From Bacillota bacterium (lineage in GTDB: Bacteria > Bacillota > Desulfitobacteriia > Desulfitobacteriales > JAJXUE01): a DNA stretch of 49,000 nucleotides. The notes beneath the pieces were generated by a model. That model worked only from the letters and a program-made list of their open reading frames with translations. It made no database searches and was not told the origin of the DNA. Below, piece by piece: positions 1 through 7,199 of this stretch. The position numbers were made by a program, and so were the translations under genes. The DNA lies in NCBI GenBank assembly GCA_021783135.1, contig JAJXUE010000019.1, forward strand, positions 1-49,000, given 5' to 3'. Each line of letters opens with the position of its first letter. Position 1 is the first letter of the stretch.

Positions 1-60
1 GGAGAGGCTGTAGTCAGTAAAAATATCGCACAGCAGCTTGGACAGTTGCTAGGTCAATAG
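1..60 (+). CDS. C-terminal end of an unidentified protein (partial)
   Basis: Frame 1 is open from the left edge to a TAG at 58-60 and encodes 19 residues ending in KNIAQQLGQLLGQ. The amphipathic Ala/Gln/Leu pattern fits the last helix of a soluble protein. A strong hairpin follows at 125-169, as expected after the end of a gene. The fragment is too short for a family call; a flavodoxin- or reductase-like C-terminus is only a guess. Confidence 0.4.
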   Translation, partial: GEAVVSKNIAQQLGQLLGQ

Positions 61-124
61 ACAAGAGTTCCGCGTATCGAGTTAAGTACAAAGTAAAATT
101 GGCTTAGAATGGTCGGTAAATATG

Positions 125-174
125 ATCGCCCAATGTGATTAGATTTTAATGCTAATCACGATGGGCGATTCTTT
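125..174 (+). terminator. Intrinsic terminator after the left-edge gene
   Basis: An 18-bp stem with two mismatches (arms 125-142 and 152-169, loop 143-151) is followed by a short T-containing tail (TTCTTT). It sits 65 bases after the stop at 58-60 and probably ends that transcript. Confidence 0.6.
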
Positions 175-219
175 GCTAAACCGACGTTTCGAGCACTCAA
201 CGTGTTTGCTAACCCGACG
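172..219. repeat. Imperfect 15-bp direct repeat
   Basis: TTTGCTAAACCGACG at 172-186 recurs at 205-219 with one mismatch, 33 bases apart. The pair lies between the terminator and the transposase remnant and could mark an old insertion or deletion edge. No function can be assigned. Confidence 0.45.
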
Positions 220-250
220 AATCGGCAACACAAGGCACGCAGCACTTTAG

Positions 251-967
251 CTTCTCCTCAGTCAAACCATTGATTTCTCTGGTGTCTTCACCGATTTCAA
301 AAGTGTATCAAATTGGGAGTTTTTTCAAGCCTTTGCGGGACCTCTCATTCTGCTAAAATCAAAGGGGAAAGAGGGCGGAGATGCTCTTGCTTGTAATTCT
401 ATCTGGATTAATCACTGCAAAAGTTTGGGTATTGATGCAATTATCCGAGCAAAAAACAATAACAATAACAATAAAAGTTTAAGGTTAGCAAAAAAGACGG
501 TCAATAAGACGGAAGCAGTAGAGGCTTGGGTAGATGAACAAGGATTTGAGAAAGTTCAAGTTTACCAGTCAATCTTCACGATGGACAACGAGGAGCAACC
601 ATTGAGGTTTGTAAAATTTGCAATAAAACATAAGGATAAGCTTCGCACACAGATAATGATCGTAACAACCTGCATGGATATGGCATTTAAGACCTTGTTT
701 AGAATAATCAGAGCGCGTTGGGATATTGAGAACTCGATTTTCAATAACTTGAAACGTGAATGTGGCTTAGAGCATTGTTTTGTGCATGGAGGAAATGCCG
801 TAGAAGCAGTGCTGTATTTGATCTTTATAGCATCGAATATCATGCAGCTATTCTTAGTAAGGCGACTGAGAAACCATTTCACAACTCAACGAGAAATGGT
901 AAGGCTTTTATTAAAAGGACTATATCAGCTGAAGTATCGAGCTGAATTGGTTTTTAGCAGCTCATAG
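251..967 (+). pseudogene. 5'-truncated DDE transposase (IS4-superfamily-like)
   Basis: The frame is open from after a stop at 248-250 to TAG at 965-967, about 238 codons. Only the 3' half looks like a transposase: a segment GIDAIIRAK, then a C-terminal block RARWDIENS...NNLK followed by a hydrophobic helix, which fits the R-x3-E-x(6-7)-K signature around the last catalytic Glu of IS4-type DDE enzymes. The earlier part with the first Asp residues and a proper ATG is missing or garbled, so the element is presumed dead. The only possible start in the intact half is a TTG at 425. A six-Asn run comes from an AAC/AAT microsatellite at about 455-475. No terminal inverted repeats were recognised. Confidence 0.65.
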
Positions 968-1214
968 AAAATGTGCAACAAAATAGGAAGCTAAAATTGT
1001 GGGGTAGGGGAAGGGGTATCCTTTTTTAGCTAGAATTAGGCAAATAGGTGCTTAAAGTTTAAAAGTATTTGAGCTTTACAATATAGGGCTGCAAAATTCA
1101 TTCATAAGGCTAAATTGCTGGTAGCGCCAGTTATTAGCGTGGCTAAGCCGATAATTCCCCGCCAATTGCGAAATGCTAGGCCCGCCAGCAAGATTACAAG
1201 GGAGGTATGATAAT
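968..1214. other. Non-coding stretch downstream of the transposase remnant
   Basis: There is no convincing coding frame in these 247 bases. It begins with a G-rich tract (GGGGTAGGGGAAGGGG around 1001-1016) followed by T6. It leads to an AGGAGGT-type ribosome site at 1200-1206 in front of a 21-codon frame. It may include the right end of the degraded insertion element, but no terminal repeat could be paired. Confidence 0.35.
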
Positions 1215-1280
1215 ATGATTGAGAAATTTTCAAAAGATCAAAATTGGGCTAAGTTAACCCCGGTGTTGGGCCACTGCTGA
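1215..1280 (+). CDS. 21-residue ORF with a good ribosome site, possibly a truncated gene start
   Basis: ATG at 1215 is preceded by GGAGGT at 1201-1206 (8-base gap), and the frame runs to TGA at 1278-1280. The product starts MIEKFSKDQNW and ends PVLGHC. It matches no family I know. With a decayed transposase just upstream, it may be the surviving 5' end of a disrupted gene rather than a true micropeptide. A terminator follows at 1307-1342. Confidence 0.3.
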   Translation: MIEKFSKDQNWAKLTPVLGHC

Positions 1281-1306
1281 GATATAATCTAGCGACCTAC
1301 CAAAGA

Positions 1307-1342
1307 CAAAACCCTGTTGGTCTAGTAATCAACAGGGTTTTG
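1307..1342. terminator. Bidirectional terminator, perfect 13-bp stem
   Basis: Arms CAAAACCCTGTTG (1307-1319) and CAACAGGGTTTTG (1330-1342) pair perfectly around a 10-base loop. It lies at the 3' end of the minus-strand flavoprotein gene and after the short plus-strand ORF, so it can serve both directions. A longer T-tract is not present, only the T4 inside the arm. Confidence 0.75.
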
Positions 1343-1356
1343 GGGAAGAAAGTCGA

Positions 1357-1734
1357 TTAGATTGTCTGTATCGATTGTTTGATAGTGACCTCTAAAACTG
1401 CCCTAATCCAAACAAACTTGTTCTTCATCATTGCAAAATTTTCACCATCTTTGAGAAACACAGCAGTACCTTTTATTAGGAAGCCCGTACCTTTACCCAT
1501 CTTACCTTGAATTTCCCGGTTTCCAATGGTAAGCTGTATTTTGTTATTTGCGTTAATGTTTTTTTCCGTCCTATGCATGAATCCGGCGGGGATTAATAGT
1601 TTGTCATCCGAAGTCACGTGTACATAACTGTTCCAGGTATTAACGACGTGAGGTTCGTCTGCTCCTTGAGTGACTATCGCCACAATTCCGTCGGCTGGGT
1701 GGGATAATATTTCCGATAGCAGTTCGTTAATCAT
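1357..1734 (-). CDS. Pyridoxamine 5'-phosphate oxidase-like flavin-binding protein
   Basis: A protein of about 125 residues with the small split-barrel layout of the PNPOx-like FMN-binding family: ADGIVAIVTQG near the N-terminus, HVVNTWNSYVHV, then the strand pair KIQLTIGNREIQGK and GFLIKGTAVF. Members bind FMN or F420 and act as small reductases or sensors; the substrate here is unknown. I chose ATG at 1734 because AGGAGG lies 9 bases upstream; an in-frame ATG at 1764 has no ribosome site. It is divergent from the Rrf2 regulator at 1939, which may control it. A perfect terminator follows. Confidence 0.75.
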   Translation of the reverse strand: MINELLSEILSHPADGIVAIVTQGADEPHVVNTWNSYVHVTSDDKLLIPAGFMHRTEKNINANNKIQLTIGNREIQGKMGKGTGFLIKGTAVFLKDGENFAMMKNKFVWIRAVLEVTIKQSIQTI

Positions 1735-1851
1735 TGTATTTTGCCTCCTCGTAATGTTGAGCATTAAATATTTTGTGTAAAGGATATTACAGATAACATA
1801 TATCTATAATATGGATTATAATTAATCAGGCTATATAAGTCAATTGAAATC

Positions 1852-1880
1852 TTGTCTATAATATCTAAGCGTAGTATAGT
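1852..1880 (+). promoter_or_regulatory. Sigma-A-type promoter of the Rrf2 gene
   Basis: TTGTCT (1852-1857) and TATAGT (1875-1880) are separated by 17 bases. The start point would be near 1887, giving a leader of about 50 bases. The AT-rich intergenic region (1735-1938) also contains the related motifs TCTATAATAT at about 1803 and 1856, which are candidate binding sites for the Rrf2 protein or elements of the divergent promoter. Confidence 0.65.
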
Positions 1881-1938
1881 CTAACTTGTGGAAGATATGG
1901 AAAGTTTGGTAGTTCAAAATTTGGGGGAGGTAAGCATT

Positions 1939-2442
1939 TTGCAATTCAGCATAGGTGTAGAATATGCTTTACATTCTTTGTTTTACATGGTGGATCTTCC
2001 TCCAGGTAAGGCCATTGGGGTTAAAGAATTAGCAATACTTCAAGGAATATCCGAAACATATCTTTCTAAGGTTTTTACAAAATTGAGGAAGTCGGGTATT
2101 GTAAGAGCAATGCCCGGTGTTAATGGCGGATATGAATTAGCACGTAATTCGGAGAAAATAACCTTTTGGGATATCGTCGAGGCTGTTGAAGGGGCATCGC
2201 CAATATTTCAGTGTGCAGAAATCAGACAAAATAATATCTTGCTTGACAAAAATACCATACCGAGTAGTTTCGATAAATGTCCATGTTTAATAAAAGTTAT
2301 TATGATAGAGGCTGAAGAACAAATGAGACGATATTTAGCTGTAAAAACTCTAGCGTGGTTGAATGAAGAAGCTAAGAAAGAGTTCACAGAAGATAAGAAG
2401 AAGGCAATTAATGATTGGCTACAAAATATTATATCGAAATAG
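1939..2442 (+). CDS. Rrf2 family transcriptional regulator with Cys residues
   Basis: About 168 residues. The N-terminal winged helix-turn-helix is clear: VEYALHSLFYMVD, then ELAILQGISETYLSKVFTKLRKSGIV and the wing GVNGGYELAR. Rrf2 proteins such as IscR, NsrR and CymR repress genes and often sense redox state, NO or Fe-S status through Cys residues. Here the candidate sensor cysteines lie in FQCAEIRQ and DKCPCLIK, which is close to the three-Cys pattern of cluster-binding members. I chose TTG at 1939 because GGGGGAGG lies 8 bases upstream; the frame remains open further 5'. It probably regulates itself and the divergent flavoprotein gene. Confidence 0.85.
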   Translation: MQFSIGVEYALHSLFYMVDLPPGKAIGVKELAILQGISETYLSKVFTKLRKSGIVRAMPGVNGGYELARNSEKITFWDIVEAVEGASPIFQCAEIRQNNILLDKNTIPSSFDKCPCLIKVIMIEAEEQMRRYLAVKTLAWLNEEAKKEFTEDKKKAINDWLQNIISK

Positions 2443-2466
2443 TCTAATATCTGGAGTGTAGAGAAA

Positions 2467-2871
2467 ATGCGTCTGTGGCATGAAGAGTTGCTGTCAATTT
2501 TGCCTAGACAACAACTCCTGGGACAGCATAGAGAATGTTGTGCTCTTCGCGGGTACGGCTGGGGGAAGTCCCATTCTGTAGTTAATTATGTTTTTCGCTA
2601 TTCTAGAGAGCGACTCTGGTTTTATCACATGCAGGTAATGCACGAAATGCAACGACGTGGGTATAATCCAGAAAGTTGTTGGTTTGATCCTGGATATAGG
2701 GGTAAATCAGCACCACAATTTGAACCTAACTATCGAGAAATTCAACGGTTGAAAGAAGATCAAAGCAGGATGTCATTTGTATACCCCGAGCATGACAACG
2801 AATATCTTATGGAATGTCTGGCAAACCTCCGAAGTAAAGGGGTAAATCTTCCTGTACGCTCGACCCCGTGA
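2467..2871 (+). CDS. Pyrimidine dimer DNA glycosylase-like protein (T4 endonuclease V family)
   Basis: The N-terminus MRLWHEELLSILPRQQLLGQ followed by HRECCALRGYGWGK is the hallmark of a bacterial family related to phage T4 endonuclease V, in which short proteins cover the whole fold. T4 endonuclease V removes UV-induced pyrimidine dimers and nicks DNA; activity of this bacterial branch is not assured. The 134-residue length is slightly above the roughly 120 residues usual for this branch, and the last 10-15 residues (up to PVRSTP) may be a local extension. It starts 24 bases after the Rrf2 stop and could share that transcript. Confidence 0.7.
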   Translation: MRLWHEELLSILPRQQLLGQHRECCALRGYGWGKSHSVVNYVFRYSRERLWFYHMQVMHEMQRRGYNPESCWFDPGYRGKSAPQFEPNYREIQRLKEDQSRMSFVYPEHDNEYLMECLANLRSKGVNLPVRSTP

Positions 2872-2914
2872 AAGAATTTTAAAAAAGGAAAATAAGGGTG
2901 GCGGGTGGACCAGT

Positions 2915-3046
2915 ATGAGTAATGTCGAATCATTTGAACTTGCTCGCATAGAGTATAGACTATTACCTTCTACTAGTCCGGCCAACACCATAAAGTTTGA
3001 AGAAAAGCTGAAACAATGGGGAATAATTGCTGACTATTTACATTAG
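2915..3046 (+). CDS. Small uncharacterised protein, 43 residues
   Basis: ATG at 2915 follows GGGTGGCGGGTGG, a usable purine-rich ribosome site. The frame ends at TAG 3044-3046. The product begins MSNVESFELARIEYR and ends EEKLKQWGIIADYLH; its charged helix-forming composition looks protein-like. It stands between the glycosylase-like gene and the convergent beta-lactamase-fold gene. I do not recognise a family. Confidence 0.45.
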   Translation: MSNVESFELARIEYRLLPSTSPANTIKFEEKLKQWGIIADYLH

Positions 3047-3070
3047 AATCAAAAAGCCCCCAATTACCGC

Positions 3071-3718
3071 CTAGGCCATATAATCCAAAACTACTATTCC
3101 CCTGTATTTTTCCAGATCTTCTTTTGTTAGGCTTAGATTTTTGATTGTCATTGCTTTTTTAGTCGACAATGACAAGAACTTTTCAACTGGGCTAAATAGA
3201 TAACCTAACAGCCCTAGAGCCTTTGTTCTGTAGTGCATTGGGATTGTAATAACGGGTTTTAACTGTTCCATTACTTCAACTGCAGCCATGGCATTGATGG
3301 TAGCAAGTCCTCCTATTGGTAATAGCAAAATGTCTACACTCCCAATTTGTTCGAGTTGCTTGGGCGAAAATTTATGACCTAAATCACCGCAATGGCAAAC
3401 GGTTATGTCATCTATTGTGTACTTAAACACAATGTTCTTTCCTCTAAAAGCACCGCCCTTATTATCGTGAAAAGTTGATATGCCAGAAATGACAATGCCA
3501 CTTTCGAGATATTGACCAGGGTTGTCTAGATGCTGAAATTTTCCCCGCACTATTGAGACGTTGTTATGGTCTGAGTGATTATGACTGGTAGTAACTATGT
3601 CTGCCTCAAGGTGCGGTAAAGGATAACCAATCTTCTTGTCGAACGGGTCAGTCACAATTCTTGATCCGTTGTCGGATATAATAGTAAAACAAGATTGGCC
3701 AAACCATTTAATCTTCAT
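3071..3718 (-). CDS. Metallo-beta-lactamase-fold hydrolase
   Basis: About 215 residues. The first strand KIKWFGQSCFTI, the metal motif SHNHSDHNN (HxHxDH form), then HCGDLGHKF and a late IPMHYRTK give the order of metal ligands expected of the UPF0173/UlaG-like branch. Such proteins hydrolyse lactones, phosphodiesters or related bonds; the substrate cannot be told. The start ATG at 3718 has GGAGGGG six bases upstream; the ATG at 3733 lies too close to that site. The gene is alone, in convergent orientation with the genes to its left. Confidence 0.8.
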   Translation of the reverse strand: MKIKWFGQSCFTIISDNGSRIVTDPFDKKIGYPLPHLEADIVTTSHNHSDHNNVSIVRGKFQHLDNPGQYLESGIVISGISTFHDNKGGAFRGKNIVFKYTIDDITVCHCGDLGHKFSPKQLEQIGSVDILLLPIGGLATINAMAAVEVMEQLKPVITIPMHYRTKALGLLGYLFSPVEKFLSLSTKKAMTIKNLSLTKEDLEKYRGIVVLDYMA

Positions 3719-3840
3719 TCCAATCCCCTCCAACTTCTTCAGTAGTAAAAGGTGAACATATTTGTAAATCTATTATTGCAGTGCTTTGCTTTAAATATTT
3801 TGCTTCCTTTTGTGTTGTAATGTGTTGCAAAATTTGCATT

Positions 3841-5058
3841 TTATATCTCCTTTATTGATTTAAGATTTTGTAACCCATTCATTTTTTTATATACTGTAAA
3901 ATACACCCAGACAGCATTGATCAACAACAATGCACTGGTAATAAAAAAGACATATCGAATACCCAAGTAGGCTGCCACTTGCCCGCCTAAAACAGCACCT
4001 CCAAATACGCCCCAATACCCTGCCGACATGGTAAAACCAAAAACACTACCTACAAGAGAATCCGGTGTAATTTTCTTAACAAGCGTATTAATAGAAGGAT
4101 TTAGCCCACCTAAAGTTAAGCCTAATAAAAAGCGAAGTCCCATCAATTGCCATGGATTTCTCACAAAGGCTTGTGGTATATAAATGATTCCTGCAACGAC
4201 AAGCGCGGCTAACATGACTTTATGCGCTCCTGTTTTATCAGAAAGTTTCCCCAGTCTTGGAGCGGCAACTATATTCGCTAGCCCCGAGGCTGAAAATGCC
4301 AATCCCGCTACCAGAGCGACATGACTGGTATCTTTGGTCAATTGAGCGACATATACGGTTATAATGGGTTCTATAGAATAAAGTCCAAAAGTTAAAACAA
4401 AAAAGGTTACAAGTAAGATAATAGTCAAACTCTTTTCTGGCACACTCTTCCATTGCTCCTTGATACTCACTGTCTTTTTAGCCTGAGGGGTAAATGATTC
4501 CTTGACAAATAAAGCGGTCAGAACAAATGCAATCATCAGCAATGCACCTGTTATGAAAAATACTGGTTGAAAGCCAAGGTTCTCTTCAATAAAACCACCA
4601 ATAATTGGACCTAGCAAAGAACCGGCAATACTTCCTGTTGAAAGTGTCCCTAAAGCGTATCCCGCGTGTTCCTTATCCGTCTGTGTTGCAATCAATGTAG
4701 TGCAAGCTGTGCCAAAACCTGTGATAGCTCCCTGCAATAATCTCAATCCGATCAGCACATATACATTCGGCGCAAAACCCATACAACCTATGACTAGCGC
4801 CATACCAAGGCTTGCCCGCAAAATCATGGGCTTTCGACCAAATTTGTCTGCAAAATGACCCCAAATAGGTGAGAAAATAGCAGAAATTATATAGGTAACT
4901 CCAAAAGCAATTCCTGAAAGTTGTGCAATTGAAGATGTATTATGAACTCCGAGATGCTGGATATAAAGTGGCAATACTGGGGCAATCTGACTCATTCCTA
5001 TGCCTGAGACAAACATTCCAAACCAGCAAATGAACAAATTCCTTTTCCAAATCGGCAT
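3841..5058 (-). CDS. MFS drug-efflux-type transporter (DHA1 family)
   Basis: 405 residues with 12 predicted membrane helices. The MFS motif A is present after helix 2 (GHFADKFGRKP) and recurs in degenerate form in the second half (GKLSDKTGAHK). The GSLLGPIIGG stretch in helix 5 matches the antiporter motif C of proton-coupled exporters. It probably expels drugs or toxic metabolites. It is the downstream gene of a minus-strand unit led by the broken isochorismatase-family gene and faces a TetR gene, the usual arrangement for an inducible efflux pump. Confidence 0.85.
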   Translation of the reverse strand: MPIWKRNLFICWFGMFVSGIGMSQIAPVLPLYIQHLGVHNTSSIAQLSGIAFGVTYIISAIFSPIWGHFADKFGRKPMILRASLGMALVIGCMGFAPNVYVLIGLRLLQGAITGFGTACTTLIATQTDKEHAGYALGTLSTGSIAGSLLGPIIGGFIEENLGFQPVFFITGALLMIAFVLTALFVKESFTPQAKKTVSIKEQWKSVPEKSLTIILLVTFFVLTFGLYSIEPIITVYVAQLTKDTSHVALVAGLAFSASGLANIVAAPRLGKLSDKTGAHKVMLAALVVAGIIYIPQAFVRNPWQLMGLRFLLGLTLGGLNPSINTLVKKITPDSLVGSVFGFTMSAGYWGVFGGAVLGGQVAAYLGIRYVFFITSALLLINAVWVYFTVYKKMNGLQNLKSIKEI

Positions 5059-5111
5059 GAATATAAACCTTTCTTTTTGTTCTTATCTCGCAGAGCTGGG
5101 TTCCTTGATGT

Positions 5112-5347
5112 TTACTCCAAGGTGTCGATCCAAGCGTTGACAGTAAGTACATCGGCTTGGCGTGGGAACACCTTCTCGGTGAGAACGCGGTGTACCTCAG
5201 GATCGGTATCAAGACATGCATCCGCAAGAACCTTTAATGCATAGTCTTGATCTGCCGCCTCACGCAATGTTGATAGAACAACGCCACTTGTAGACCATTT
5301 TGCATAGCCATGACCAACAGGGCGGTATTATTGTGATGATTATGCAT
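5112..5347 (-). pseudogene. Isochorismatase-family cysteine hydrolase, internally deleted and frameshifted
   Basis: From ATG at 5347 (AAGGAG upstream) the frame reads MHNHHNNTALLVMAMQNGL, the N-terminus of an isochorismatase-like hydrolase including the motif around the catalytic Asp (D replaced by A in VMAMQNG). It then changes frame into TSGVVLSTLREAAD and continues through CLDTDPEVHRVLTEKVFPRQ to TAA at 5112-5114, the family's C-terminus with the catalytic Cys region lost. About 100-110 codons in the middle are missing, so the product cannot be active. The promoter and the downstream transporter remain intact. Confidence 0.75.
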
Positions 5348-5384
5348 GCTCTGTACAACTCCTTACCATTATGCTAATATAAAT

Positions 5385-5396
5385 GGAGAACTCTCC
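5385..5396. promoter_or_regulatory. Palindrome, candidate TetR operator
   Basis: GGAGAACTCTCC has 5-base arms around a 2-base centre and lies just downstream of the minus-strand -10 box, between the TetR gene and the efflux unit. Position and symmetry suit repressor binding; binding itself is inference. Confidence 0.4.
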
Positions 5397-5400
5397 GCAT

Positions 5401-5430
5401 AGTATAAGCGGACAATGATCCACTTGTCAA
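5401..5430 (-). promoter_or_regulatory. Strong promoter of the isochorismatase remnant / MFS unit
   Basis: Read on the minus strand, a consensus TTGACA (5425-5430) is followed after 18 bases by TATACT (5401-5406). The -35 box sits inside the palindrome CACTTGTCAAGTG, so a repressor bound there would block it. Confidence 0.7.
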
Positions 5431-5433
5431 GTG
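5421..5433. promoter_or_regulatory. Perfect 13-bp palindrome over the -35 box, candidate operator
   Basis: CACTTG-T-CAAGTG is a perfect dyad that covers the minus-strand -35 hexamer and lies 15 bases before the TetR start codon. A TetR dimer here would control both its own gene and the efflux unit. Confidence 0.5.
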
Positions 5434-5447
5434 AGGTTTGTAATTAA

Positions 5448-6077
5448 ATGTTAGGAAGTGATGAAATAGTGAATGGTTCAGAGATAAGCCAAATTCGTTT
5501 AGAACGTCGTGATGCTGCTGAGAATCGTCAAAGAATATTGTATGCTGCTTTAAAGCTATTTGAGCAATATGGTGTCGAACAAGTTAGTATGAATCAAATT
5601 GCCAATGAAGCCCTGGTCGGACCGGGAACACTTTATCGCCGTTATAGAAGTAAAGGTGAATTATGCATGGATTTAATTAAAGACAACATTGTTCAGCTTT
5701 TTGATGATATTGAAACCTACTTAAGGGATAATTGCTCTTTTACGCCAAGTCAACGTTTAAAAGGAATTCTCAACCTATTTATCCGTTTCAGAGAAAGGAA
5801 AGCACAATTAATTACCGGAGTTGAGGAGTCTTCGTCAACCAATTCACTTAAATCTCGGATGCGAAGCCCTTTATATGACGAATTGCACCAACTGTTGGTT
5901 GAATTGTTTGACGAGATGAATGCGACTGAGCGGACCAATTTCAACAGTGTCTTTAGAGCGGATATTTTGTTAACTGCTTTAAGGAGTGATTCCTATTTGT
6001 TTCAAAAAGATGTACGTAATTATTCACCGGAGATGATTTTGGAACAACTCTGCGCATTATTTATTTTGCATAAATGA
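5448..6077 (+). CDS. TetR/AcrR family transcriptional repressor
   Basis: 209 residues. Residues about 23-70 form the TetR DNA-binding domain (ENRQRILYAALKLFEQYGVEQVSMNQIANEALVGPGTLYRRYRSKGEL in outline: helix, turn, recognition helix with the TLYRRY core). The remainder is the variable ligand-binding and dimer domain. TetR proteins release DNA when a small molecule binds. It is divergent from the MFS efflux unit, with two dyads and a strong opposing promoter in the 100-base gap, so that unit is its likely target. ATG at 5448 has GAGG about 12 bases upstream. Confidence 0.85.
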   Translation: MLGSDEIVNGSEISQIRLERRDAAENRQRILYAALKLFEQYGVEQVSMNQIANEALVGPGTLYRRYRSKGELCMDLIKDNIVQLFDDIETYLRDNCSFTPSQRLKGILNLFIRFRERKAQLITGVEESSSTNSLKSRMRSPLYDELHQLLVELFDEMNATERTNFNSVFRADILLTALRSDSYLFQKDVRNYSPEMILEQLCALFILHK

Positions 6078-6185
6078 AACCTCGGTTGGTGCAAGAGCAT
6101 AGTCGGTTATTTATATCGCACTGTAATAGTTGTGATTTATGAAAAATATATATAAACTATTTTTAGCATTGTCAGGAGGGGTGAA

Positions 6186-7061
6186 ATGAGCATAGATAAA
6201 TATAAAACTTTTGTTGTTGCTGCCAGATACGGTACTTTTCATGATGCAGCGGATGAACTGTATATTACCGCATCTGCTGTTTCAAAGCATATTGCAGCAC
6301 TTGAAAAGGAACTGGGTATCGTGCTTTTTGAACGTTTGCCACAAGGTGTACGCCTGACAAAAGCGGGGGAAGCGCGGCTTCCACTTGCTAAACGAATTGT
6401 AGAAGCGCATGATGAATTAAAGGCTATGAAAGTTACTTCTCCAGACTTAAGATTACAGCTTTATTCCATTCCAACTCAGAAACGATTTGGATTGTCACAA
6501 ATCTTGGCGGAATTTAGAACTTTACGGCCGGAAATCGTTATTGAGATATCGGAGCGGCATGGGTTGGCGTTGGCTAAAGCTATTCTTGACGGGGAATGCG
6601 AGCTTGGTTTTGCTGGAAGTCAGTATTTAAATCCAGGTCTGTTGCAGTGGATTACCATTACAAAAGGAAAGGTGGGAGCCGTTCTTCCCTTGTGCCACCC
6701 TCTTGCGAGTTGTGAAAGTATTTCACTAAAGTGTCTGAGCGGGGATGATTTTGTTTTTCTTATTCCCGAGACGGGAATGTATCAGGTATATGTTGAGTTT
6801 TGCAAACGGAACGGTTTTATACCGAAGGTTAAGACCTTTGCCTCTAGAGAGGACACGTTAATATATTATGTTGCCAATAATATGGGAGTGTCGCTTTCAC
6901 AAAAGGAAATGGTGGATATTTATAAAAACGATGACGATATAGTTTTTGTACCGTTGGATGAGGAACTATGCAGCTCCAGCGTTCTGGTCAGAGCCAGACA
7001 CCGGAATCTCTCGCCAGCGGGATCGATTTTTTGGAATTTTATTAAGAAAAAATTTGAATAG
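6186..7061 (+). CDS. LysR family transcriptional regulator
   Basis: 291 residues, the usual LysR length. The N-terminal winged HTH is typical (FVVAARYGTFHDAADELY, SAVSKHIAALEKELG, LFERLPQGVRLTKAG). Residues about 90-290 form the two-lobed periplasmic-binding-like effector domain. A strong AGGAGGGG precedes the start. It ends at a 16-bp terminator and is followed, in the same direction, by a membrane protein and an M20 amidohydrolase. LysR proteins often sit beside the catabolic genes they activate, so those two are probable targets. Confidence 0.88.
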   Translation: MSIDKYKTFVVAARYGTFHDAADELYITASAVSKHIAALEKELGIVLFERLPQGVRLTKAGEARLPLAKRIVEAHDELKAMKVTSPDLRLQLYSIPTQKRFGLSQILAEFRTLRPEIVIEISERHGLALAKAILDGECELGFAGSQYLNPGLLQWITITKGKVGAVLPLCHPLASCESISLKCLSGDDFVFLIPETGMYQVYVEFCKRNGFIPKVKTFASREDTLIYYVANNMGVSLSQKEMVDIYKNDDDIVFVPLDEELCSSSVLVRARHRNLSPAGSIFWNFIKKKFE

Positions 7062-7092
7062 GCGGATGTCCTTAATATAGGACTGATTTAGC

Positions 7093-7127
7093 AAGGGGCC
7101 TGTTTCCATATTGGAAACAGGCCCCTT
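7093..7127 (+). terminator. Intrinsic terminator of the LysR gene
   Basis: A perfect 16-bp stem (AAGGGGCCTGTTTCCA, 7093-7108, with 7112-7127) closes a 3-base loop and ends in CCCCTTT. It separates the regulator from the downstream transporter/amidohydrolase pair, which therefore needs its own promoter within 7128-7199. Confidence 0.8.
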
Positions 7128-7199
7128 TAATTGGAATTTTGTTATTATTCAGAATATGGTACTTTGTACTAAAATATATTTAAGAAAGGGTTTGATGCG

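Noticed and set aside
3046-3075. Terminator between the 43-residue ORF and the beta-lactamase-fold gene
   Set aside because: A GGGGGC followed by T5 on the minus strand looks terminator-like, but I could not pair a convincing stem.
4940-5227. 95-codon minus-strand frame across the MFS start
   Set aside because: It is an out-of-frame reading of the isochorismatase remnant and the transporter start; the remnant frame gives a recognisable protein.
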